DNA of 64,000 nt, from contig DATISF010000001.1 of NCBI GenBank assembly GCA_035468985.1, positions 186,001 through 250,000 of the forward strand, written 5' to 3'. Source of the stretch: DASVHS01 sp035468985 (GTDB lineage: Bacteria; Acidobacteriota; Thermoanaerobaculia; Gp7-AA8). A program made the translations under genes and the position numbers. A model generated the notes under the pieces. It did not search any database. It was not told the DNA's origin and was given only the letters and a program-made list of their open reading frames with translations. Positions 21,797-31,380 of the stretch are shown one piece after another. Positions within the stretch are counted from its first letter, which is position 1; the number at the start of each line of letters is the position of its first letter.

Positions 21797-24409
21797 CTAC
21801 TGCAGCTTCGCCAGCCACACGTCGCCTTCCGTGACGCGCCGCGAGTAATACGCCTGCCGGCCGTCTCGTGTGAGGCGTGCCGGCCCGATCACGTCGCGCA
21901 CGACCGAGAAGACCTTCCGCACGGCCTTCGTGTCCTTGTCGACGACGTAGAACGCCTTCCCGCCGGCGACGAAAAGAATGTGACGGTTGTCGGGCAGGCA
22001 GACGGGCCATTCGCCGAAATCCGTCAGCTGCATGAACGCGTGCGTCGCCAGCGAGTACACATAGACGCCGGGCATGTAATCGGCCTGGCCGGTGATGAAC
22101 TTTCCATCGCGCGACCAGTCGTTCGCCATCAACGGGATTCCCGGCCGGATCGGCCTCACGACCTCGGGCGTCTGCGCCTTCCACGGCCGGCCGGGATCGA
22201 AGATGTATGCCGTCGAGCCGGCGCCGGCGACCGTCGTCGCGATGATCCGCTGGCCGTCCGCCGACCAGACCGGGACGCCCATTTCGGCGGTACTGTCGGT
22301 CAGCTGCAGCAGCTCGCTTCCGTCCGCGCGCACCTTCCAGACCTGCAACTTGCCGCTGCGATCGGAGAAGAACGCGATCCACTGTCCGTCCGGCGACCAG
22401 CGCGGCATGCGATCGATCGGCGGATCGGCCGTGACCTGCCGGAATCCCGTTCCATCGCTTCGAGCGAGGTACAGATCGCCTTCCGGCTGGATGCGCGAAT
22501 AGAAGACCACAGTCGAACCGTCCGGCGACGGATCGGGCGACGACCAGTTCCGCGATCCGGTCGTCACGTTGAACGGTTCGCTGCGCACCTCGATCGCGTC
22601 GGGATCGAACAGCAGTTTCTGCACGTTCTGCGTCATCAGCGTCGAGCTGTACGCGACCAGCCGGCCGTCGGCGGATACAGTGGGATGTGCGAGAAACGGA
22701 GCGGGCGTCGTGATCGGGCCCGGCGCGCCGGCGGCTTTCCCGGACTGTTCGTCCATCGGAATGCGCCACAGATTCATGCTGCCGCTGCGATCGCTCGAGA
22801 AGTAAAGGTACTTGCCGTCAGCCGACCAGACGGGCGACCAGTCGGTAACCGAATCGGTTGTCACGGCCGTTGCCAATCCACCGCCTACAGGAATCGTCAT
22901 GATTGCCGTGCGTCTCGCCGCCTCGAGTCGCATTGCGTACGCGATGCGGAGGTTGTGCGGCGACCAGCTCGGCTGCACCGCGTCTCCCTCGGAGATGCGC
23001 CGCGGCGTGCCTCCGTTCACATCGACGACGAAAAGCTCGCTCTTTCCCTCGGAGTTCTGCGGGTTCAACTCCATCTTGTAGCTGCCGACGACGAGCTTCG
23101 TCCCGTCCGGCGACCACGATGGGTTGAAGCCGATCTTCGATACCTTGCGCACGGCCTCGCCGGTACGGCCCATGACGAAAATGCCGCCGCCGTCGCGCGA
23201 AGAGCGGAACGCGATCCGCTCGCCGTCGGGAGAAAACACCGGCTGGTCGTCGTCGGCGGGATCGTTCGTCAGGTTGATCGCCGTCTGCCCGGTGACGCTC
23301 TGCAGGTAGATCTCGCGATTTCCGGAGTGCTCTCCGGAGTAGATCACCCACTTTCCATCGGACGAGAGACTCGGGAACCACTCGACACCCGGTTGCGACG
23401 TGAGCTGGCTGAACGTCGCGTGCACCGCACCCGTTGAGCCCTGGCGCCGGCGCGTGGACAACAGATATGCGCCTGCGATGACGACAGCGATCGCGATGGC
23501 AGCGGCGATCCAGGGCAAGCCGCCCGTTCGCCGTGCAGGACGGCCGGAGCGAACCGCTCCGCTGACGATCTGCTGCTGGAACTCTTCGAGATCGTTGCGC
23601 AGGTCGTACGCGCTCTGATAGCGGCGCAGCGGATCCTTCGCGAGACAACGCCGGATGATGCGCTCGAGCTCCGCCGGCACGCCCGGCTTCGTCTCGGAGA
23701 GCGACGGCGGCGTGTCTTTGATGATCGACGACATCACGGACACGGCGGTCGACCCGGTGAACGGGCGGTTGCCGGTCGCCAACTCGTAGAGGATCACGCC
23801 GAGCGAAAAAATGTCGGTTCGCTCGTCGACCGGCTTTCCCTCCGCCTGTTCGGGCGACATGTACGACGGCGTGCCGACGATCGAATGGCCCGGCATTTGT
23901 GCCGTCGAGATGAGGCTGATCGCCGGATCCGCGCCATCGCCGGCACGCAGCTTTGCCAGGCCGAAATCGAGTACCTTCACGCGGCGATCGCCGGTCAGCA
24001 TCACGTTGCCCGGCTTCAGATCGCGATGGACGACGCCGCGCTGGTGCGCTGCGGCAACGGCGTCCACGAGCGGAATCGCGATCGCCAGCAACTGCTCGAC
24101 GTCCATTCCGCCGGCGGGGATCGCTGCCGAGAGCGGCCGCCCCTCGACCAGCTCCATGGTCAGGAAGTGAAGCCCGGAGCTCTCCTCCACCGAGAAGATC
24201 GTCACGACGTTCGGATGATTCAGTGCCGCCACTGCCTGCGCCTCGCGCTGAAATCGTTGCAGCCGCTCGTGGTCCGCGGCCGTTGCGGGGAGGAGCTTCA
24301 AAGCGACGTTGCGGTTGAGGTGTGTGTCATGAGCGAGATAGACCTCGCCCATTCCTCCTCGCCCGAGTTCCGCCTCGATGCGATAGTGCCCGAGGGTCGT
24401 CCCGATCAT
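21797..24409 (-). CDS. Ser/Thr protein kinase with PD40 beta-propeller sensor
   Basis: An 870-residue protein. The kinase domain (1-275) has GRGGMGEVY, VALKLLPA, HRDLKPGN, DFGLAKL and YMSPEQAEG. One membrane helix lies at about 315-335, then a periplasmic part with repeated FSPDGERIAFRS-like and WSPDGTKLVV-like blades (PD40/TolB-type six- to eight-bladed propeller). This layout is common in Acidobacteriota. The propeller probably senses a peptide or envelope polymer. The start is ATG 24409, because upstream codons overlap the serine-hydrolase stop region. It follows the serine hydrolase after 14 bp. Confidence 0.92.
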   Translation of the reverse strand: MIGTTLGHYRIEAELGRGGMGEVYLAHDTHLNRNVALKLLPATAADHERLQRFQREAQAVAALNHPNVVTIFSVEESSGLHFLTMELVEGRPLSAAIPAGGMDVEQLLAIAIPLVDAVAAAHQRGVVHRDLKPGNVMLTGDRRVKVLDFGLAKLRAGDGADPAISLISTAQMPGHSIVGTPSYMSPEQAEGKPVDERTDIFSLGVILYELATGNRPFTGSTAVSVMSSIIKDTPPSLSETKPGVPAELERIIRRCLAKDPLRRYQSAYDLRNDLEEFQQQIVSGAVRSGRPARRTGGLPWIAAAIAIAVVIAGAYLLSTRRRQGSTGAVHATFSQLTSQPGVEWFPSLSSDGKWVIYSGEHSGNREIYLQSVTGQTAINLTNDPADDDQPVFSPDGERIAFRSSRDGGGIFVMGRTGEAVRKVSKIGFNPSWSPDGTKLVVGSYKMELNPQNSEGKSELFVVDVNGGTPRRISEGDAVQPSWSPHNLRIAYAMRLEAARRTAIMTIPVGGGLATAVTTDSVTDWSPVWSADGKYLYFSSDRSGSMNLWRIPMDEQSGKAAGAPGPITTPAPFLAHPTVSADGRLVAYSSTLMTQNVQKLLFDPDAIEVRSEPFNVTTGSRNWSSPDPSPDGSTVVFYSRIQPEGDLYLARSDGTGFRQVTADPPIDRMPRWSPDGQWIAFFSDRSGKLQVWKVRADGSELLQLTDSTAEMGVPVWSADGQRIIATTVAGAGSTAYIFDPGRPWKAQTPEVVRPIRPGIPLMANDWSRDGKFITGQADYMPGVYVYSLATHAFMQLTDFGEWPVCLPDNRHILFVAGGKAFYVVDKDTKAVRKVFSVVRDVIGPARLTRDGRQAYYSRRVTEGDVWLAKLQ

Positions 24410-24423
24410 GGATCGACGCGAGT

Positions 24424-25446
24424 CTACGCCGGGAGTGCCAGCCGGTGAAATTCGCCGCGGATTTTCTGCATCGCGCTGGGTCCCGCGCACGGGTGCACCC
24501 GATTCGTCAGCAGGACCATGACGCGGTCGCGGTCAGGATCGACGAACACGGACGTGCCGGTGAATCCGGTGTGACCGAACGCGCGCGGTGACAGCACTCC
24601 GGTCGCGGGATGACCGGGAAAACGCAGCAGCCACCCCAGCCCGCGGTTCTCCTCCAGGCCGGGCGTGTAGTTGCGCGTCACCTCGTCCAGCAGATCCCAC
24701 GAGACGAGCGTGCCGTCGAGCCAACCCCGCGCGATGCGAAAAACCGCGCGCGCGGTGGCGAACAGGCCGGCGTTTCCCGCCGTGCCTCCGGCGAAATACG
24801 AGTTCCCGTCGTGCGTCTCTCCCCAGATCAGGTCCTCGCGAAACCGATCGAAGGCGATGCCACGCTCCGCGCACATCACGCGTTCCCAGCGCTGCCCCCA
24901 CTCGGTCGCAGCGGTGCGCGCCTTGAGCGCGGCGGGCGGACCAAGGAATGCGTCTTGGAGATTGAGGCGAGCGAAGAGCTCCTCGTACCGCGGCAACGCA
25001 AGCCAGAGCAAGATGAAGTTGAGATCGGAGTACACGACCCGCGTGCCGCGCGGATACTCACGGCCGTGCTCGAGAATCGCACGCAAATACGAATCCCGAA
25101 TCCCGGATCCCGAATCCTGATACGCGTACAACGGCACCCACGCCTTCAGGCCGGAGCTGTGCGTCAGCAGATCACGAATCGGAAATCCCTCGATCGATTC
25201 GTCGAGCGACAAGTGCTGCAGAACGAGAGCGGTGGTGATGAGCGGTTTCGTCAGCGACGCGCAGTCGTAGATCGTGTCGAGCGTCGCCGGGACGCGCAGC
25301 GGCACCGAAACGGCATGCCCGAGCGCGTTTTCGTACTCGATTCCGGCCGGCGATCCGACCGCGTACACGGCGCCCGGAAACGATCCGACGTCGATCTCGC
25401 GTTGTAAAAACCGGTCGATTGCGGCGTGTGCCGGCACGAGTCGCAC
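24424..25446 (-). CDS. Serine hydrolase of the beta-lactamase/penicillin-binding family (class C-like)
   Basis: A 340-residue protein. The Ser-x-x-Lys motif is S64-LTK67, the Tyr motif is Y140-SD, and HTGFTG stands for the KTG box. It has no clear signal peptide, so either cytoplasmic action or a different start is possible. GTG 25446 and GTG 25437 are both candidates. The loop YQDSGSGIRDSYL (residues 110-122) is encoded by GAATCCC-type heptamer units at 25091-25119, a repeat inserted in frame. Likely an esterase or D,D-peptidase; the substrate is unknown. Confidence 0.8.
   Translation of the reverse strand: MRLVPAHAAIDRFLQREIDVGSFPGAVYAVGSPAGIEYENALGHAVSVPLRVPATLDTIYDCASLTKPLITTALVLQHLSLDESIEGFPIRDLLTHSSGLKAWVPLYAYQDSGSGIRDSYLRAILEHGREYPRGTRVVYSDLNFILLWLALPRYEELFARLNLQDAFLGPPAALKARTAATEWGQRWERVMCAERGIAFDRFREDLIWGETHDGNSYFAGGTAGNAGLFATARAVFRIARGWLDGTLVSWDLLDEVTRNYTPGLEENRGLGWLLRFPGHPATGVLSPRAFGHTGFTGTSVFVDPDRDRVMVLLTNRVHPCAGPSAMQKIRGEFHRLALPA
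25091..25119. repeat. Heptamer repeat inside the serine-hydrolase gene
   Basis: Four GAATCCC-type units in tandem within the reading frame, encoding QDSGSGIRDS on the minus strand. Confidence 0.65.
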
Positions 25447-25518
25447 TGGAGCATGTGCGCCGCCTGTGTGTCAACGGCGACAAGCCCGGTAGAACGTGCT
25501 AATTTTTCATCTAACAAA

Positions 25519-28500
25519 ATGCTTCGACTCGAAAAGCTTGAAATTGCAGGCTTCAAATCCTTCTACGATCCCGCCCAACTCAACTTCCCCGCAGCGCTGA
25601 CAGCAGTCGTCGGCCCGAACGGCTGCGGGAAGTCGAACATCTGCGACGCCATCATCTGGGTCCTCGGTGAGAACCGCGCCGCGCACATCCGCGGCGAGAC
25701 GATGGAAGACGTCATCTTCCAGGGCTCCGCGCGCCGCAGGGCCCTGAGCATGGGCGAAGTGACGCTGACCCTCGGCGTCAGCAACGGCGACAGCGATCAC
25801 CCCATGGCCGACGACGGCCGGATCACCATCAACCGCCGCGTGTTCCGCACCGGCGAGTCGGAGTTCCGCCTCAACGGACGACGCGTCCGGATGAAGGACA
25901 TCTCCGACATCCTGATGGACACCGGCCTCGGCATCCGCAACTACTCGGTGATGGAGCAGGGAAAGATCGATCTGATCCTCTCCAACAAGCCGCAGGATCG
26001 CCGGCGGCTGGTCGAAGAAGCGGCCGGGATCACGAAGTACAAGACGAAACGGCGTGCAGCGGAGATGAAGCTGGAAGAGACGCAGCAGAATCTGCTGCGC
26101 ATCGACGACACGCTCGCCGAGGTCACGCGCAATCTCAATTCGCTGAAACGGCAGGCGGGCAAGGCGCGGAGACATCGCGAGCTCTCCGATGAGCTGTCGA
26201 CGGCGAAGCGCGGACTGTACAAAGGCCGCATCGTCGTCGCGGAAACCGAGCAACGCGCCGCGGACGAGTCGGTCGCCGAAGCGCAGGGGCGCGAGAGCGA
26301 GCTGGCCGCGCAACTCGGCAGCGACGAAGCCGCGCTCGCCGAAACGCGCACCACTCATGCGGGACGAGCGTCGCGCGCGTCGGCAGTCCGCGAGGAGATG
26401 GCTCATCTCACGGCCGACGTCGAGCGCCTCCGTTCGTTCCTGCAGCAGTCGGAAACGAATCTCGGTGATCTCATCCAGCGGATCGAGGGCGGCAGAGCGC
26501 AGACCGCCTCACTCGAGGCCGAGGCGGCCGAACAGCAGCAACTACTTGACGAAAAAGCACTTGCGCTCGAGGCCGCCCGCGATGAGCGGAATCGCGTGCG
26601 CGAAGTCTCCGACCAGATCGAGCATCAGCGTCAGGAGCGGTCGGACGAAGTGCGCCAGCATGAGAAAGCGCTGCAGGATGCACGGGAGTCGCTCATGCGC
26701 ACCATCGCGAAGATCTCCGAGTCGCGCAATCAGGTGCATCAGATCGAGATCGCCGTCGAGAAGTGCGAGTTCTACCTGACCAAGCTGATCGAGAATTCAC
26801 GGAGGGCGCAGCAGAGCCGCGACGGCGCGCGCGAGCTCACGCGGTCGTGGGAGCAACACGTGCGCGACGCGGAGCAGGCCCTCGTCGATACGCAGCACAC
26901 CACACATTCCGCGGTCGCCCATCGCGACGAACTGACGGCGCGGCGCGACGAGATGCGCGAGTCGCTTGCCGGCGCTCGCGATCGCGTGTCGCAGACGACG
27001 TACCGCATCGACTCGCTCCGATCGCTGCTGATGTCGCTCGAATCGCAGGACGAAGACGTGCGCCGCGCGATTCTCGAGCTGGTTCCGAACGCGACGTCCG
27101 CCGCCGAGGCGGTCAGCGCGGCGGAAGGTTACGAAGCGGCGCTCGATGCACTGCTGCGCGAGGTCTCGAAAGCGGTCGTCATCGACGATGCCGAGACCGC
27201 CGTCCAGGCGATCGCCCGTCTGCGTGAGCGCGGCGCGGGACGCGGGGCGTTTCTCGTGGCACAGACACTCATGTCTGTGCGGGGACAGACAAGAATGTCT
27301 GTCCCACACAAAGGCAACGCGCAATACTCCATCCTCGGCCACGGCCCCGTCGCAGACTCCATTCGCGACGCCGTTCCCGAGGCCTACATCGTCGGCGACC
27401 TGCGGCAGGCGATCGAGCGGTCGAAAGAACGCCCGCAGGCGACATTCGTGACGCTCGAAGGCGACATCGTCCGCGGTCCGCTGATTGTCGGCGGCAAGAG
27501 CGAGAACGCCACTCCCGGCGTCTTCTCTCTGAAGCGCCAGCTGACCGACCTCGAAACGCTTCTCGGGAGCGAGGAAACGCGGGCGAGCGGCCTGGCCGCC
27601 GATCTACAGGCCGTAGAGGACGAGCTACGAGCAGCAGACGACGCACGCATCCTGGCCGAGGAGCGCGTGCGGACCGCGGAGCAGGAGCTGCGCGATCGCC
27701 GCGGCAATCGCGAGCGGGCTGCCGCGGAACTGCTCCGCTTCGAAAAAGACCTGGCCGTCGCTTCCGAGGAGCAGACGCTGTACGTCGAGGAGAAGCAGCA
27801 GCTGCTCACGCGAAAGAACGCTGCGCTCGAGCAGCTCAGCGCGCTGGAAAGGCACGAAGCGGACACGCAGACGCAGATCCGCGATCACGAAGAAAAACTC
27901 GTCTCGGTCCGCTTCGAATTCGAGGGCGTGACGGAGCTGGCCTCGAAGGCGCGTGTTGACGTCGAAGCCGCGAGCGGCAACGTGAACGCCGCCCAGCGCG
28001 AGCACGAGAACCTCTCCCGGATCGTGATCTCCCTCGGATCGCGGGCGACGCAGGTGCAGCAGGAGATCGAGTCGCTCGTTCGCAAGCAGCAGGAGACCGA
28101 GGCCGCGGTCGAGAACGCGCGCGGACAGCTCGACACGTCGCTGACGAAACTGCACGAGTTGTCCGAACTGCGGGTGGCGCTCGAGGCCGAGGTTGCCGAC
28201 CTCGAAGCGAAACTGCACGAGCTCGAAGGGCGCGCCGTCGCATCGCGCGCGTTATGGAACACCGCGAAAGACGCGCTCTTCGAATCGGAACGCCGTCTCG
28301 ATCGCGCCAAGTCGGCGTTCGAGCTGCTGCGCGAGCAGATCTCGCTCGACCTGCACGCGGGAATCGACGCGCTGGCCGAAGTCGAACCTCCGGCCGACGA
28401 CGACGCACGTGCCGCGCTCGAAGCCGAGGTGGCCAGGCTCACCGATCAGATCGAGAAGATCGGACCGGTGAACGTGCTGGCCATCGAGGAGCACCAGGAG

Positions 28501-29064
28501 CTCGAGCAGCGGGAGTCGTTCCTGCGGACACAGCGCGACGATCTCGTGCAGTCGATCGAGTCGCTGCGCAACACGATCCGCAAGATCAACATGACGTCGC
28601 GCGAGATGTTCCGCGAGGCATTCGAGGCCGTGAACAAGTCGTTCGGCGAGATCTTCACCTCGCTGTTCGGCGGCGGCACCGCGCGCATGCAGCTTCTCGA
28701 CGAAGAAGACGTGCTGGAGAGCGGCATCGAGCTGGTGGCGCAGCCGCCGGGCAAGAAGAACCAGTCGATCGCGCTCCTCTCCGGCGGCGAGCGCGCCCTG
28801 ACAGCGCTGGCGCTGCTGTTCGCGATCTTCCGCTACAAGCCGTCGCCGTTCTGCATCCTCGACGAGGTCGACGCACCGCTCGACGAAGTCAACAACGAGC
28901 GCTTCGTCCGCCTCGTGCGCCAAATGTCACACGACACGCAATTCATCGTCATCACGCACTCGCGGCGAACGATGGAAGCGGCAGACGTGCTCTACGGCGT
29001 GACGATGGAAGAGGCAGGCTGCTCGCGGCTGGTTTCGGTGAACTTCGCCGACGTCGACGCATAG
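25519..29064 (+). CDS. smc: Chromosome segregation protein SMC
   Basis: An 1181-residue SMC. The N-terminal Walker A GPNGCGKS is at 32-39, followed by a long coiled coil, a hinge centred at residues 540-650, a second coiled coil, the signature LLSGGERALTALAL near 1085 and Walker B CILDEVDAPLDE near 1111. It compacts and segregates DNA as part of the SMC-ScpAB complex. Start ATG 25519 fits the family's N-terminal MLRLEKLEIAGFKSF. Residues 581-596 of the hinge are encoded by a double palindrome (27259-27305), an apparent in-frame repeat insertion. Convergent with the next kinase, 3 bp apart. Confidence 0.95.
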   Translation: MLRLEKLEIAGFKSFYDPAQLNFPAALTAVVGPNGCGKSNICDAIIWVLGENRAAHIRGETMEDVIFQGSARRRALSMGEVTLTLGVSNGDSDHPMADDGRITINRRVFRTGESEFRLNGRRVRMKDISDILMDTGLGIRNYSVMEQGKIDLILSNKPQDRRRLVEEAAGITKYKTKRRAAEMKLEETQQNLLRIDDTLAEVTRNLNSLKRQAGKARRHRELSDELSTAKRGLYKGRIVVAETEQRAADESVAEAQGRESELAAQLGSDEAALAETRTTHAGRASRASAVREEMAHLTADVERLRSFLQQSETNLGDLIQRIEGGRAQTASLEAEAAEQQQLLDEKALALEAARDERNRVREVSDQIEHQRQERSDEVRQHEKALQDARESLMRTIAKISESRNQVHQIEIAVEKCEFYLTKLIENSRRAQQSRDGARELTRSWEQHVRDAEQALVDTQHTTHSAVAHRDELTARRDEMRESLAGARDRVSQTTYRIDSLRSLLMSLESQDEDVRRAILELVPNATSAAEAVSAAEGYEAALDALLREVSKAVVIDDAETAVQAIARLRERGAGRGAFLVAQTLMSVRGQTRMSVPHKGNAQYSILGHGPVADSIRDAVPEAYIVGDLRQAIERSKERPQATFVTLEGDIVRGPLIVGGKSENATPGVFSLKRQLTDLETLLGSEETRASGLAADLQAVEDELRAADDARILAEERVRTAEQELRDRRGNRERAAAELLRFEKDLAVASEEQTLYVEEKQQLLTRKNAALEQLSALERHEADTQTQIRDHEEKLVSVRFEFEGVTELASKARVDVEAASGNVNAAQREHENLSRIVISLGSRATQVQQEIESLVRKQQETEAAVENARGQLDTSLTKLHELSELRVALEAEVADLEAKLHELEGRAVASRALWNTAKDALFESERRLDRAKSAFELLREQISLDLHAGIDALAEVEPPADDDARAALEAEVARLTDQIEKIGPVNVLAIEEHQELEQRESFLRTQRDDLVQSIESLRNTIRKINMTSREMFREAFEAVNKSFGEIFTSLFGGGTARMQLLDEEDVLESGIELVAQPPGKKNQSIALLSGGERALTALALLFAIFRYKPSPFCILDEVDAPLDEVNNERFVRLVRQMSHDTQFIVITHSRRTMEAADVLYGVTMEEAGCSRLVSVNFADVDA
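27259..27305. repeat. Double palindrome inserted in frame in the SMC hinge
   Basis: Two adjacent perfect hairpins: GCACAGACA-CTCA-TGTCTGTGC (9-bp arms) and GGGACAGACA-AGAA-TGTCTGTCCC (10-bp arms). They encode AQTLMSVRGQTRMSVP, which does not fit SMC hinge sequence on either side. A related imperfect copy lies at 39254-39275. Confidence 0.85.
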
Positions 29065-29067
29065 GCG

Positions 29068-31380
29068 TCAGTCGTCGAAACCGCGCTCGAGCCGGTGAAT
29101 CAGTTCTTCGTATCGCGGATCGCCGCGCAGCTCTTTCACCGCGGGAGTCCGAATGTGATCGCGGAGAAGCGTCTCGCGCGCGTCGAAGGCGCGGTTGAGC
29201 CATTCGATCGCTTTGTCGCGGTTTCCGGCCGCGCAGTACGACCACCCAACGAACACGTCGCCGACCTCTCCGTGCGCGGCGCGCCGTTCCAAATCGAGCG
29301 CCAGTCTCAGTGCTCCGGCACGATCGCCTTCGACGGCACTGGCTCGAGCGAGAAGCGCTTCTCGCAGCCCGGGCAGATTCGCCACTTGGGCGGCCTGCCT
29401 GAACGCGGCAGCGGCATTCGGCAGATCGCCAAGACCCTCGTGCGCAATCGCGGTAATCCAGCGCCCCCACACGTACCCCCCATCGAGCTCCGTCGCCTTT
29501 TCTCCTTCGGCGAGTGCCGCTTTGTAGTTGCCTGCGACAGTGAGCCGGTGTCCGACATTCGTGACCATGATCGCCGATAGCGGATCGAGCTGTTCCGCCT
29601 TCCGGATCGAGGCGATCGACTCGTCGAGGCGGCCCTCAGCGAGAAGACCCAAGGATCGCCAGAGCAGCGCATTCGCGTACTGCGGGTTCAGATCGAAAGC
29701 TCGTTGAAACTCGCTCTCCGCCGCGCTCCAATGAAATTGGTTGAGCTCGATCAAGCCGAGCGACGCGTGTGCTTCCGCGAGATCGGGATTCAGCCGCAGC
29801 GCAGTCTGGACGGCCTGGCGCGCGCAACGCATTCCTTCCCCCGCCGGCAGGCCGTGATACGTCACGCCGAGCATGTTGCAGGCGTCGGCGAGTCCTGTGT
29901 ACGCGAGCGCGAATTCAGGGTCGGCGGCGATGGCCTGCTCGAACAACTGCCGTGCCTTGGTGATCGCCTCCGGGTTGCGCTTGTTCCAGTAGAAGCGGCC
30001 CTGCAGATACAGCTTGTACGCCTCGGGATTCCGCGTCGACCGGCGTGACGGCGCGAGTCGCACCCGCAGCGCAGCCGCGATTCGGCCCACGATCTCCTCC
30101 TCGATCTCCAGCACGTTCGCGCGCTGCTCGTGAAAACGGTTGCCCCAAAGCTCGGTTCCCGCCGCCGTGTCGACGAGATCCGCCTGCACCACGATGTTGC
30201 CCGCCGCCGACACCAGACGGCCGGAAAGCACCGCGTCGACATCGAGCTGCTGACGAATCCGCGGCAGGTCGACCGGTTTTCCCTTGAACCGGAATGCCGT
30301 GGTCCGGGCGACAACGCGCACGTGGGGCAACTCGGCGAGTGTATTGATCAGGCCCTCGGCGATTCCGTCGCTCAGGTACTCAGCGTTCGCGTCGCGCGTC
30401 CCGTTTTCGAACGGAATGACCAGGAGCGAGCGAATTTCGTGTTGAGGCGCAGCGGTGCGCCTCTGCATGATGACGACCGCGACCACAATCGCGAGAACGA
30501 TCGCGGCAGCTGCCGCGATGAGCACGCGCCATTTCCCACCCGACCGAGATGCCGTCAGCATCGATCGCAGTTCGAGGGCAAGGTCGTGTGCCGAGTGGTA
30601 CCGATCGCTCCGGTTCTTTTCGAGACAGCGGCGGATCAGGCGATTGAGGGGCGGCGGCGCGTCAGCCGCCGGGAGATCGACCGGCTCATCGCGCAGGATT
30701 GCGGCGTTGATTTCCGTCGCGGTGCGCCGCGCGAACGGCGACGTGCCCGCGATCATCTCGGACAGCATGCAGCCGAGGGCGAAGATGTCCGCGCTCGCGT
30801 CAACGGGCTCGCCTCGAAGCTGCTCCGGCGGCATGTAGCCGATCGTCCCCATCACCGTTCCCGGCGCGGTCCTCAGATCGGTTGACGATCCGTCGGAGGC
30901 GGCCGGCATGCGAGCCAGGCCGAAGTCGAGGATCTTCACGTAACCGTCAGCGGTCAGAAAGATGTTCGCCGGCTTCAGGTCGCGGTGAACGATGCCTTTG
31001 TCGTGCGCCGCCGCCAGTCCGTCGCAGATTGCGGCCGCAATCCGGACGGCGTCACTCCACGGAATTCTCGCCGTTCGAATCCGCTGGGCAAGCGTCTCGC
31101 CATTCAAAAGCTCGGTAACAACGAAGCTGACGCCACGATCGGTGCCGAATTCATGGATCGCGAGAATGTTCGGGTGCGACAGAAGCGCCACGGTCCGCGC
31201 CTCCTGTTGGAAGCGCCGCTGGTCCGCAGCGCTGCCGGTTCGCTCGGATGACAGCACCTTGATCGCGACCTCGCGGCCGAGCCGGACATCCCGGGCGCGA
31301 TAAACGTCGCCCATTCCGCCGGCCGCAACAGGCGACAGGATCTCGTAGTGGCCAAGCTCAGTCCCTGGCTCGAGAGTCAT
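29068..31380 (-). CDS. Ser/Thr protein kinase with periplasmic TPR domain
   Basis: A 770-residue protein. The kinase domain (1-270) has VAAGGMGDVY, VAIKVLSS, HRDLKPAN, DFGLARM and YMPPEQLRG. A membrane helix at about 290-310 precedes a FlgO/TolB-N-like segment (SLLVIPFENGTRDANAEYLSDGIAEGL) and at least five TPR units (AYTGLADACNML, AHASLGLIELNQFHWSAAE). This combination is common in Acidobacteriota and related phyla. ATGA overlap of 4 nt with the PAP2 gene makes it the third gene of the GT39-PAP2-kinase operon. Confidence 0.9.
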   Translation of the reverse strand: MTLEPGTELGHYEILSPVAAGGMGDVYRARDVRLGREVAIKVLSSERTGSAADQRRFQQEARTVALLSHPNILAIHEFGTDRGVSFVVTELLNGETLAQRIRTARIPWSDAVRIAAAICDGLAAAHDKGIVHRDLKPANIFLTADGYVKILDFGLARMPAASDGSSTDLRTAPGTVMGTIGYMPPEQLRGEPVDASADIFALGCMLSEMIAGTSPFARRTATEINAAILRDEPVDLPAADAPPPLNRLIRRCLEKNRSDRYHSAHDLALELRSMLTASRSGGKWRVLIAAAAAIVLAIVVAVVIMQRRTAAPQHEIRSLLVIPFENGTRDANAEYLSDGIAEGLINTLAELPHVRVVARTTAFRFKGKPVDLPRIRQQLDVDAVLSGRLVSAAGNIVVQADLVDTAAGTELWGNRFHEQRANVLEIEEEIVGRIAAALRVRLAPSRRSTRNPEAYKLYLQGRFYWNKRNPEAITKARQLFEQAIAADPEFALAYTGLADACNMLGVTYHGLPAGEGMRCARQAVQTALRLNPDLAEAHASLGLIELNQFHWSAAESEFQRAFDLNPQYANALLWRSLGLLAEGRLDESIASIRKAEQLDPLSAIMVTNVGHRLTVAGNYKAALAEGEKATELDGGYVWGRWITAIAHEGLGDLPNAAAAFRQAAQVANLPGLREALLARASAVEGDRAGALRLALDLERRAAHGEVGDVFVGWSYCAAGNRDKAIEWLNRAFDARETLLRDHIRTPAVKELRGDPRYEELIHRLERGFDD

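Noticed and set aside
25426..25518. Upstream extension of smc
   Set aside because: The SMC family begins at MLRLEKLEI. The extension is Cys/Ser-rich and lies in the divergent promoter region.
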